From Kingella oralis (GTDB taxonomy: Bacteria; Pseudomonadota; Gammaproteobacteria; Burkholderiales; Neisseriaceae): a DNA stretch of 17,381 nucleotides. The stretch spans positions 1 through 17,381 of the forward strand of contig CAJPSG010000002.1 in assembly GCA_905373195.1 (NCBI GenBank), given 5' to 3'. Positions 5,977 to 13,202 of the stretch are shown piece after piece (positions within the stretch are counted from its first letter, which is position 1; each line of letters begins with the position of its first letter). The position numbers and the translations under genes were made by a program. Below the pieces are notes generated by a model, which made no database searches, was not told the origin of the DNA, and saw nothing but the letters and a program-made list of their open reading frames with translations.

Positions 5977-7674
5977 ATGAAAGAGATGAAGCATTATACA
6001 CCAGCAGCCTACGAACCCAAAGACTACAAGCCCCAAAACGGCTTTCACATCACCCCCAGCGGCATCTACTGGCGCGAATACAAAGCCAAAGACGAGCAAC
6101 TAGAACCCCACGATATGCCCCTAGCCGATTGCATGGATATTGTAGGCACAGGCAAAGACACAAACGGCGCATACTATCGCATTATCCGCTATCAAGATGC
6201 CAACAGCCGCAAGAGCTGCACCTTCGCCCTACCCAGCGAGCAAATAGGCGCAAACGCAGGCTGGCAGATGCTACAAAAGCGCGGCATCACCATATTTTCA
6301 GGGCGACGCAAGCGCGAACTACTGGCAGACTACCTACAAACCCAAGGCGCAAAAACCCCCTACACCGTAACCAACAAAACAGGCTGGCATGATAACGCCT
6401 ATATCCTAGCCAACGGCGAAATCATCGCCCCCAACGCCCCCATTATCTACAACGGCGACACCAGCCGCGCCAAAGGCTACAACATTTCAGGCAGCCTGAA
6501 AGACTGGCAGCAACACATCGCCCGCTATGCCGCAGGCAACAGCCGCCTTTGCTTGGCACTAGGCACCGCCCTAGCCGCCCCCCTATTGAGCAAGATACAC
6601 GAAGCAGGCGGCGGCTTTCACATCTACGGCAACTCACGCGATGGCAAAACCACCGCCGCCCTAGTCGCCCTATCCGTATGGGGGCAGCCTGAAAGCCTAA
6701 AAATGGCATGGAAAGGCACAGGCTACGGCTTTGACAACATCGCCCTAGCAAGCAACGACAACTTGCTAGTGCTAGACGAAATCGGGCAAGCCAAAGCCCA
6801 TATAGTGAGCGATACCGCATACAGCATCATCGACGGCAAAAGCAAAATACAAGGCGCAAAAGACGGCGGCAACAGAGAGATAACAGAATGGCGCATCCTA
6901 CTGTTTTCAACGGGCGAATATGCCCTAGATGCCTACATGGCAAAGAACGGCAAAGAATGGGAAGCAGGGCAAGCCGTGCGCCTACCCAGCATCCCAGCAA
7001 GCAAGCAATACGGCATCTACGAAACCCTACACGGCTTTGCCAACGGCGCGGCATTATCCGACTACCTACTAGACCACATGGCGCAACAACATGGCACAGC
7101 AGGCAGAGCATGGCTAGAAAAAATCCAAAGCCTTGCCCCCGAAACCATCCGCGCCGCCCGCGATTTATTCCTACCGCCCAACCTAAACGGACAAGCCCTC
7201 ACCGTAGCCCGCCGCTTTGCCCTAGCCGCCGCTGCGCTAGAACTGGCAAGCGAAATAACAGGGCTGCCCGCTGGTGTAGGCGCAGCAGGCATACAGCAAT
7301 GCTTTGAAGACTGGTTAGAGGAAAATGGCACAGGCAGCCGCGAGGAGAAAAAGCTAGTAGAAACCCTAATAGACTTTATCCAGCAATACGGCGACAGCCC
7401 CCGCTTTGTATCATGGGATAACGCCATGCAAACCGACCGCAACCACGCAGGCTACAAGCGCGAAAACCTAGACGACGGCATTATGCGCTACTGGATAATC
7501 AAGCCCGTATTTGCTAACGAAATTGCCAAAGGCAAAGAGCTGCCCAAAGCCGCTGCCACGCTGTTTAAGCAAGGCTGGCTAGTAGAACGCTACGAAGGCG
7601 ACAAAATGCGCTACACCCACAAAAGGAGCGGTATGGCAGGCAGCTTTTACATTGTGCGAGCAGAGCCCAAATAA
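5977..7674 (+). CDS. DUF927-family P-loop ATPase (helicase-like)
   Basis: A 565-residue protein of the DUF927 family, found next to primases in satellites, plasmids and prophages. The N-terminal part (FHITPSGIYW ... GWQMLQKRGITIFSG ... TNKTGWHDNAYILANG) matches DUF927. The ATPase core has a Walker A GNSRDGKTT (218-226, Lys224/Thr225), a Walker B LLVLDEIG (263-270, Asp267/Glu268) and a sensor-like ILLFSTGE (307-314). The C-terminal ~150 residues (QCFEDWLEENG onward, to GSFYIVRAEPK) look like a winged DNA-binding tail. It would supply the helicase function paired with the separate primase. A palindromic DUS at 6485 encodes SGSLKD, and another DUS lies at 6683. It is followed at once by a terminator. 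Confidence 0.9.
   Translation: MKEMKHYTPAAYEPKDYKPQNGFHITPSGIYWREYKAKDEQLEPHDMPLADCMDIVGTGKDTNGAYYRIIRYQDANSRKSCTFALPSEQIGANAGWQMLQKRGITIFSGRRKRELLADYLQTQGAKTPYTVTNKTGWHDNAYILANGEIIAPNAPIIYNGDTSRAKGYNISGSLKDWQQHIARYAAGNSRLCLALGTALAAPLLSKIHEAGGGFHIYGNSRDGKTTAALVALSVWGQPESLKMAWKGTGYGFDNIALASNDNLLVLDEIGQAKAHIVSDTAYSIIDGKSKIQGAKDGGNREITEWRILLFSTGEYALDAYMAKNGKEWEAGQAVRLPSIPASKQYGIYETLHGFANGAALSDYLLDHMAQQHGTAGRAWLEKIQSLAPETIRAARDLFLPPNLNGQALTVARRFALAAAALELASEITGLPAGVGAAGIQQCFEDWLEENGTGSREEKKLVETLIDFIQQYGDSPRFVSWDNAMQTDRNHAGYKRENLDDGIMRYWIIKPVFANEIAKGKELPKAAATLFKQGWLVERYEGDKMRYTHKRSGMAGSFYIVRAEPK
6485..6501. repeat. Palindromic double DUS inside DUF927 gene
   Basis: The same 17-mer TTTCAGGCAGCCTGAAA as at 4043, again read as Ile-Ser-Gly-Ser-Leu-Lys. 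Two unrelated proteins carry the same hexapeptide because of the DNA word. Confidence 0.85.
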
Positions 7675-7680
7675 ACCCAA

Positions 7681-7710
7681 ACACCAGCCGCAAAGCTGGT
7701 GTGTTTTTTT
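7681..7710 (+). terminator. Terminator built from an inverted ACACCAGC pair
   Basis: ACACCAGC (7681-7688) pairs with GCTGGTGT (7695-7702) around a 6-nt loop and is followed by a 7-T run. It ends the replication operon 6 bp after the DUF927 stop. Both arms are copies of the 8-mer that recurs throughout the element, as DUS pairs do in host terminators. Confidence 0.85.
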
Positions 7711-7758
7711 CTAAGATGTCGGAAAATTCAAACCGCCTAAGATGTTACTTAATTCGCC

Positions 7759-7798
7759 TTGCGCGACCAAACAAGCAGCCATATAATGCTAAGCATTA
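7759..7798 (+). promoter_or_regulatory. Toxin-antitoxin promoter with palindromic operator
   Basis: TTGCGC (7759-7764), a 17-bp spacer and a perfect TATAAT (7782-7787) form a sigma-70 promoter. A 15-bp palindrome TAATGCTAAGCATTA (7784-7798, central A) overlaps the -10 box, as expected for an autorepressed toxin-antitoxin operon bound by the antitoxin. CTAAGATGT occurs twice just upstream (7711, 7738). Confidence 0.7.
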
Positions 7799-7811
7799 CA
7801 AAAGGGGCATC

Positions 7812-8170
7812 ATGCGAATATTCAAAAACAGATACATGAACCGCTACGCCACCAAGCAAGGCATAACAGATGCCGACTTGCGCGAAGCCGTGCAACGAGC
7901 AGATAACGGGCTAATAGACGCAGATTTAGGCAGTGGCGTGATTAAACAGCGCATCGCCCGTCAAGGACAAGGCAAGAGCAGCGGTTATCGCAGCATCATA
8001 CTTTTCAAGCAAGGCGCGCCTTTTTCGTTTACTGCTTTGCCAAGAACGATAACATAGACCGCCGCGAACTGGCAGAAATGAAAGAATTAGCAACCACCCT
8101 GCTTGCCTATACGCCTGAACAAATAGAGCAAGCATTATTGACAGGCGCATTAACGGAGATAGAACCATGA
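7812..8170 (+). pseudogene. RelE/HigB-type toxin, frameshifted at a T-run
   Basis: From the ATG at 7812 the frame reads MRIFKNRYMNRYATKQGITD and ADLREAVQRADNGLIDADLG, then SGVIKQRIARQGQGKSSGYR, the pattern of the HigB-2/RelE family (endoribonuclease toxins cutting mRNA on ribosomes). At TTTTT (8021-8025) the family sequence leaves this frame, which stops at 8057. It continues one frame over as FFVYCFAKNDNIDRRELAEM down to GALTEIEP and a TGA at 8168-8170 that overlaps the antitoxin ATG. One extra T would restore a ~119-aa toxin. The C-terminal part usually holds catalytic residues, so the product is likely inactive unless slippage or sequencing error is involved. Confidence 0.8.
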
Positions 8171-8478
8171 AATACAAAAGCGAACTAATGGGCGCGATAC
8201 ACGAGACCGCACAAGATTTACACCAAGCGGGCTTACTATCAGACGAAAAAATGAAACACTTTGACGAAGCCTGCTTAACTCGTGCCAAGCCGCTAACAGG
8301 CGACGAAATCCGAGCCATACGCGAAAAAGAGCAGCTTACACAAGCCGCCTTTGCCATTCATCTCAACATTAGCAAAAACCAAGTTTCAGATTGGGAGCGG
8401 GGCATAAAAAAACCCAGCGGAACAGCATTGAAACTGCTTACACTGGTTAAAAACAAGGGCATTGAAGCGATTATTTAA
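8167..8478 (+). CDS. XRE-family antitoxin (HigA-2/NadS-like)
   Basis: A 103-residue protein. After a helical N-terminal region (residues 1-40) comes PLTGDEIRAIREKEQLTQAA then FAIHLNISKNQVSDWERGIK (about 42-81), a classic XRE/Cro helix-turn-helix with the NQVSDWERG recognition segment. KPSGTALKLL follows. This arrangement is that of HigA-2/NadS antitoxins, which neutralise the preceding RelE/HigB toxin and repress their own promoter. ATG overlaps the toxin's restored stop as ATGA. The antitoxin is intact while the toxin is frameshifted. Confidence 0.85.
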   Translation: MKYKSELMGAIHETAQDLHQAGLLSDEKMKHFDEACLTRAKPLTGDEIRAIREKEQLTQAAFAIHLNISKNQVSDWERGIKKPSGTALKLLTLVKNKGIEAII

Positions 8479-8496
8479 ATGAAACACCGCCTGAAA

Positions 8497-8776
8497 ATGC
8501 ACAACCCACCCCGCCGAAACCATACGAGAAGACATACTACCCGCGCTTGGTATTAGCGTAACCCAAGCCGCCAAACAGTTAGGCATATCCCGCGTAACCC
8601 TATCGCGCCTACTCAACGGCAAAACAGGCATTTCCGCCGATATGGCGATTAGGCTTCACACATGGCTAGGCAACGACAGCCCCAGCCCCGAAAGCTGGCT
8701 ACACCAGCAAGCCGATTATGATTTATGGCAGGCATCCCAAAAAGAGCCGCCCAAAATCATTCCCGCTTACGCATAA
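8497..8776 (+). pseudogene. HigA/VapI-type antitoxin, frameshifted near its start
   Basis: The ATG at 8497 starts MKMHNPP, the usual beginning of HigA-1/VapI antidotes, but its frame soon ends. One frame over, [20 protein letters not shown], then [35 protein letters not shown] and [16 protein letters not shown] follow the family closely to a TAA at 8774. The joint is a C-rich stretch (8503-8513); loss of one 5-bp CCCAC unit explains it. No matching HigB toxin lies beside it, so it is an orphan. Without the repair, the second frame has no start codon before an internal Met. Confidence 0.75.
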
Positions 8777-8785
8777 AACCCCTTT

Positions 8786-8817
8786 AAGGCAGCCTGAAAA
8801 TGGCTGCCTTTTATTTT
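8786..8817 (+). terminator. DUS-derived terminator ending the element's genes
   Basis: AAGGCAGCC (8786-8794) pairs with GGCTGCCTT (8802-8810) around TGAAAAT and is followed by TTATTTT. The left arm is a DUS. Confidence 0.85.
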
Positions 8818-8826
8818 GCACCAAAA

Positions 8827-8880
8827 CAATAAAATTGCGTAAATCACACAATATTTCACATTCTACGCAATAAAATTGCG
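8827..8880. repeat. Repeated 13-mer CAATAAAATTGCG with internal dyad
   Basis: CAATAAAATTGCG occurs at 8827-8839 and 8868-8880. Between them, ATTGCGTA (8834-8841) and TACGCAAT (8864-8871) form an inverted repeat. Possible protein-binding sites in the AT-rich end region. Confidence 0.6.
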
Positions 8881-8953
8881 CAAACCATGCAATCCAAAAT
8901 CACAAGCCACACGCAAAAACAGGGCATCATCCAGCGGCGAGCTGCCAACAAAA

Positions 8954-9200
8954 ATCCCACCAGTGGGAATTGAGTGGGAATTTTCCCGCTTTTTTAGGGC
9001 AAAAAACAGCCATTTTTAGCCAATATCAATTTGATTTTAAACAAATTCCCACTGTTCCCACCAAATTAACACAATATTTAACATTTAAAAACAATGAACT
9101 AAACAATATCTTTACAATTCAGTGGGAATAGTGGGAATTGAGTGGGAATTTTTTTAAGCCTAAAATCAAACATTTAAGCCAAAATTCCCACATTCCCACT
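8954..9200. repeat. Iteron-like cluster of GTGGGAA (nine copies)
   Basis: Direct copies start at 8963, 8974, 9122, 9131 and 9142. Inverted copies (TTCCCAC) start at 9046, 9055, 9185 and 9193; a one-mismatch inverted copy is at 8954. Groups alternate: direct pair, inverted pair, direct triplet, inverted pair, with 8-11 bp steps within groups. The gap 9062-9120 is very AT-rich. This is the look of an iteron origin or a multi-site operator. Confidence 0.75.
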
Positions 9201-9353
9201 AAAATTCACGTTTTTGCGTTATATATAGCGCAGTGAAATTTTTGCCCCCCTATTTTTCAAAAACGCCAAACAGGGAAAATTAGCATAAATTGCTAAACGG
9301 CATTCATTGCTTAAAATTTAGGCACATCAGCTTTTCAGGCATGGGCAGCAAAA

Positions 9354-9408
9354 TTTTGACTTGTGCAAAATGGGGGTATTTTTGGGGGTATGAATTTTTT
9401 TGACTTGT
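9354..9408. repeat. Nested direct repeats, possible recombinase arm sites (attR?)
   Basis: TTTTGACTTGT at 9354-9364 and 9398-9408 brackets two copies of GGGGGTAT (9372-9379, 9384-9391). It lies near where element-style sequence ends. Such paired direct repeats are common in tyrosine-recombinase attachment regions; no core duplication can be checked because the left end is outside the window. Confidence 0.4.
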
Positions 9409-9513
9409 TTTTTATTATTTAAAAACATCACATTGCGAAGTGAGTATGAGTCTCTCCATCACCAAGGCATACAATAAATTGCAATCAATTTAGTGCAAAT
9501 ATGTTTTTACGAT

Positions 9514-9545
9514 AAGGAGTGTTCCGATTGGAACACTCCTTTTTT
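9514..9545 (+). terminator. Strong intrinsic terminator at the element's right edge
   Basis: AAGGAGTGTTCC (9514-9525) pairs with GGAACACTCCTT (9530-9541) around GATT, followed by T's to 9545. It would stop + strand transcripts leaving the element. The AlpA remnant on the other strand ends exactly here. Confidence 0.85.
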
Positions 9546-9667
9546 CATGCAGCCACGTGCTTTTCTTGGTTTCGTTCTAACCACATCATCACCTCTTCAC
9601 GTTTCCACCAAAATCTGCGCTTGGATATGGCTATGCGGTTGGGGAACGCAAATGGTGAAAAGCTCGG
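9545..9667 (-). pseudogene. C-terminal remnant of an AlpA-like regulator
   Basis: The - strand reads FAFPNRIAISKRRFWWKREE then VMMWLERNQEKHVAA and a stop (TGA at 9545-9547). The FPxxIxIS..RFWWKREEVMMWLE pattern is the wing plus final helix of an AlpA regulator. The upstream half is missing: the frame meets a stop at 9668-9670, and from about 9640 the sequence instead resembles the next gene's 5' part. It is distinct from the two AlpA-like genes at the element's left end. It is probably a relic of another mobile element. Confidence 0.7.
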
Positions 9668-9725
9668 TTAGCTGGGTGATGCCTTCTGAAATTAAAGAAA
9701 CTTCATCTGGAGTATCGGATTGCAT
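9640..9725 (-). pseudogene. Truncated duplicate of the 104-aa gene's N-terminus
   Basis: From an ATG at 9725 the frame gives MQSDTPDEVSLISEGITQLT then ELFTICVPQ, clearly related to MKLNDIPDEIFLEDIAELTE and HFPIEFPQS of the neighbouring gene. DNA similarity extends upstream through the start region to the DUS. Similarity stops near 9640, where the AlpA fragment begins. It is a partial duplication fused to foreign sequence. Confidence 0.7.
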
Positions 9726-9761
9726 CGCACGTTCCGTTTATGGATGGTTGGTTGAATAAAA

Positions 9762-9832
9762 GCAGCCTGAAAACGAGCGCAGCGAGTTTCAGCGAAGCTA
9801 AAACAGCATCTTAAAATACGTTTTCAGGCTGC
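9762..9832. repeat. DUS-bounded repeat unit (copy 1) / terminator
   Basis: GCAGCCTGAAAACG (9762-9775) and CGTTTTCAGGCTGC (9819-9832) are perfect inverted ends. The middle contains AAGCTAAAACAGCA (9795-9808), also found between inverted DUS at 15046-15059. It lies just downstream of the 104-aa gene and may end its transcript. Confidence 0.6.
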
Positions 9833-9837
9833 CTTTC

Positions 9838-10152
9838 TTACAGCAAATGCAACACGCGCAAGCTAAATGTATCGCGCATGGTTAGGCTGTCTATCGCCAC
9901 TTCGTTAATCTGCACGCGGTCGTGGTCAAACAAATAGGCATACATTTTTTTGCGGCGGCCGTAGGCAAAGCCTTCGTATGTTTCGGCATCGTTTTCGTCT
10001 TCCACAAAATCGGTAATCAGCACATCGCTGCTATCGGCGTTAAGACATTCGCACAGGATTTTGAACGATTGGGGAAACTCAATGGGAAAATGCTCGGTTA
10101 GCTCGGCGATGTCTTCTAGGAAGATTTCGTCTGGAATATCGTTGAGTTTCAA
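9838..10152 (-). CDS. Acidic hypothetical protein (104 aa)
   Basis: I do not recognise this family. The product is acidic, without signal peptide or membrane helix: NDIPDEIFLEDIAELTEHFP, then ILCECLNADSSDVLITDFVE, YGRRKKMYAYLFDHDRVQIN and a hydrophobic end RVLHLL. The middle resembles a small alpha/beta protein. The only in-frame start near the homologous region is TTG at 10152; an ATG 17 bases upstream is out of frame, so the start is uncertain or the 5' end has shifted. A truncated copy lies directly downstream (9640-9725), showing local duplication. Confidence 0.6.
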   Translation of the reverse strand: MKLNDIPDEIFLEDIAELTEHFPIEFPQSFKILCECLNADSSDVLITDFVEDENDAETYEGFAYGRRKKMYAYLFDHDRVQINEVAIDSLTMRDTFSLRVLHLL

Positions 10153-10302
10153 CGGGTTGCATGGCGCGTTCCTGTTTATGGATGTCAGTTTGGATAAAGG
10201 CAGCCTGAAAACGGGTTTGCGGGGCTATGACGCTGCTGCCTCATCACGCTCAATTTGATTGAATGGCAGCGGTAATCGTTGCTATACGGATTTGGCGTGT
10301 TG

Positions 10303-10333
10303 AGGCAGCCTGAAAATGGTTTTCAGGCTGCCT
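10303..10333. terminator. Perfect inverted DUS pair (terminator)
   Basis: AGGCAGCCTGAAAA (10303-10316), a 3-nt loop TGG, and TTTTCAGGCTGCCT (10320-10333): a 14-bp perfect stem. It sits 26 bp after the methyltransferase stop on the - strand. Confidence 0.8.
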
Positions 10334-10358
10334 ATATCTTATTGTTTAACTAGGCTTT

Positions 10359-11132
10359 CTATTTTGGTTTTTTGCTACAAACGGCAATAAACCCCATACT
10401 CTGCGCGGGGTCGTTAAACGTGCGGAACATTCGTTTAAACGTTTCGCGGTTTTCTGCTTTGAGCGCGTTGCGGATAATTTTAAACGTGCGCAGCCAGCCT
10501 TCATCGTGAATCAAGCCAGCGGGCGAAAGCAGCGTCATGCCGCCGCGTAGGGTTTTCAAATCCACAAAGCCGCCTTGTTGGAACAAATCTTGCCAGCCGC
10601 TTTCGGTGAGCGGGGTAACTTTCACTTTAATTGTGTCGCGCAGGCGTTCCACAATCGCTTCGCTGTCGTTGTCGCTCACCACCACATCGTGCGTGAGCAG
10701 CACGCCGTTGGGCTTCAACACGCGGAAATATTCGGTAATCGCGGCTTGCTTGTTGGCAACGGGCAGCATGGTGAGCATGGCTTCGTTGATGACCACGTCA
10801 AAGCTGTTGTCGGGGAAGGGCAGCGCGGTGGCGTTGGCGTGTTGCACTTGAACCAGCGATGACAAACCCGCAGCGGCGATGTTGCGCTCGGCTTTTTCCA
10901 GCGCGTGGTTATCCAAATCTACGCCGTTGATGTGGCAGCCGAAGCGTTGCGCCAAGCCGATGGCGGTGGTCGCCATATTGCACGCCACTTCCAGCACTTG
11001 CGTTTGCGGCATGAACTGCGCTTGCTTAATTAGCCAATCGGTGGCGCGGCGACCGCCGGGGCGCAGGCGGGTTTTGCCGAGTTGGGCGAGAAAGTGATGA
11101 CCTGTTTGGCTTTTTTTGTCGCTGTTAGACAT
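10359..11132 (-). CDS. Class I SAM-dependent methyltransferase
   Basis: A 257-residue soluble enzyme with a Rossmann-like SAM-binding fold. VLEVACNMATTAIGLAQRFG (about 46-65) is motif I in an unusual form: the common Gly-x-Gly is replaced by Ala-Cys-Asn-Met-Ala. INGVDLD (69-74) is the acidic strand contacting SAM's ribose. ATALPFPDNSFDVVINEAML (101-120) and FRVLKPNGVLLTHD are the later class I motifs. The C-terminal ~80 residues (ESGWQDLFQQGGFVDL, then PAGLIHDEGW) form the substrate cap. The substrate is not evident. It stands alone between two inverted DUS pairs. CDS start is ATG at 11132. Confidence 0.85.
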   Translation of the reverse strand: MSNSDKKSQTGHHFLAQLGKTRLRPGGRRATDWLIKQAQFMPQTQVLEVACNMATTAIGLAQRFGCHINGVDLDNHALEKAERNIAAAGLSSLVQVQHANATALPFPDNSFDVVINEAMLTMLPVANKQAAITEYFRVLKPNGVLLTHDVVVSDNDSEAIVERLRDTIKVKVTPLTESGWQDLFQQGGFVDLKTLRGGMTLLSPAGLIHDEGWLRTFKIIRNALKAENRETFKRMFRTFNDPAQSMGFIAVCSKKPK

Positions 11133-11171
11133 GATGCTCTCCTATGTTGTGTGGTTGAGGGAAACAAGCAT

Positions 11172-11213
11172 AAGGCAGCCTGAAAACGGTTTGATGCGTT
11201 TTCAGGCTGCCTT
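11172..11213. terminator. Inverted DUS pair, 17-bp stem (terminator)
   Basis: AAGGCAGCCTGAAAACG (11172-11188) and CGTTTTCAGGCTGCCTT (11197-11213) around an 8-nt loop. It lies between the secreted-protein gene's stop and the methyltransferase start, on the strand of both. Confidence 0.8.
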
Positions 11214-11287
11214 TCATTGTTGAAAATACGCTCATCGCAACCAAACGAATTAACGCATCTCCAATCGGACGGTGGGAAACTCGGAAA

Positions 11288-11818
11288 TCAATCCGGCAGA
11301 TATATCGGCAGCAGGGTGTTTCTCCCCACACACAAATCATCTTTTTTTGTACGGAAGCAGACAAAATCCCCTTCCATTTCCGTATCCGCCATATCCAGCG
11401 GTTCGCCATTTAGCGTGGGATAAAATGAAATGGTTCTATCACCGTTTGAATTTTTTGAAATATCCTCTCGTCCGTTCAGCATAAAAACCACCCCGTTATC
11501 CAGCATATATTCAATGAGTACGCCGGGGCTGTGTTCATTCCCCTGTTCGTCCACCGAAATAAAACCGTGGTTTTGCACCACATTACACGGATATTTTTGA
11601 TTGGCATACAGCATGACTTTTTTCGTTATCAGCCAATCCCATAACCAGTCCGGCAGCCAAACGGGTAACCATGACGGATAAGGGTCGGTTTGCCTCACTT
11701 CTTTTTTTACATCAATACGCGTATAACAGGTTTCCCCATCCATAAAGGTAGTGATGCTGGCTTGCGGCGATATGGATGCAGAAAGCAGTATTGCCGATAA
11801 CAATATGCGGTATTTCAT
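11288..11818 (-). CDS. Secreted hypothetical protein
   Basis: A 176-residue protein with a signal peptide: MKYRILLSAILLSASISPQA has a basic start, a hydrophobic core and an A-S-I-like cleavage zone near residue 20. The mature part has a Trp/Pro-rich stretch (SWLPVWLPDWLWDWL) and four cysteines that could form disulphides in the periplasm. No known family is recognised. ATG at 11818 was chosen because the signal peptide begins there; a GTG five codons upstream adds residues before it. No strong ribosome site is visible. Confidence 0.65.
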   Translation of the reverse strand: MKYRILLSAILLSASISPQASITTFMDGETCYTRIDVKKEVRQTDPYPSWLPVWLPDWLWDWLITKKVMLYANQKYPCNVVQNHGFISVDEQGNEHSPGVLIEYMLDNGVVFMLNGREDISKNSNGDRTISFYPTLNGEPLDMADTEMEGDFVCFRTKKDDLCVGRNTLLPIYLPD

Positions 11819-11894
11819 GGCGATGCAATGCACGGGTTTTTTTGGTTAATCTGGTTTTTCAAACAGCCGGAATGTTTTCAGGCAGCCTGCACCC

Positions 11895-13019
<1,125 letters not shown>

Positions 13020-13116
13020 CTATTGAATCAGAAAAGGTTTGATGATAACTCATCTAGTCTTTCTTTAAATTTTCCAAATCCATTTAAAATGTAAATTTAT
13101 GGCAGCACAAAATTTT

Positions 13117-13160
13117 AGAACCTGTATTTACATAGACTATGCTGTGTTAATACAGGTTCT
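13117..13160. terminator. 12-bp inverted repeat between RTX remnant and tgt
   Basis: AGAACCTGTATT (13117-13128) pairs with AATACAGGTTCT (13149-13160); CATA/TATG in the loop can extend the stem. On the - strand it follows the RTX remnant's stop by ~40 bp, but there is no good T-run. It may be a terminator or the end of an old insertion. Confidence 0.45.
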
Positions 13161-13202
13161 TAATATTACAACAATTAAATCATCATGACATTGCAGATGT
13201 AG

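Larger units (their letters stand above)
8818..9513. other. ~700-bp gene-free AT-rich end of the element
   Basis: No gene can be supported. It holds a repeated 13-mer (8827-8880), the GTGGGAA cluster (8954-9200), AT-rich blocks between the repeat groups (about 9000-9120), and nested direct repeats TTTTGACTTGT/GGGGGTAT (9354-9408). The composition and repeats suggest an origin and/or a recombination site. Confidence 0.6.

Noticed and set aside
8821..9250. Repeat-rich region as a CRISPR array
   Set aside because: Repeats are only 7-13 bp, of mixed orientation and without regular spacers; no cas genes are nearby.
9440..9466. GAGTCTCTCCATCACCA looks like the 3' end of a tRNA left by integration
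   Set aside because: No TTCRA T-loop or pairing T-stem precedes it, so it cannot be supported as a tRNA or tRNA fragment.
9493..9759. 88-codon + strand frame
   Set aside because: It lies opposite the AlpA remnant and the truncated duplicate and crosses the terminator; it has no recognisable features.
11125..11409. 94-codon - strand frame
   Set aside because: It overlaps the secreted-protein gene in another frame and spans an inverted DUS terminator.
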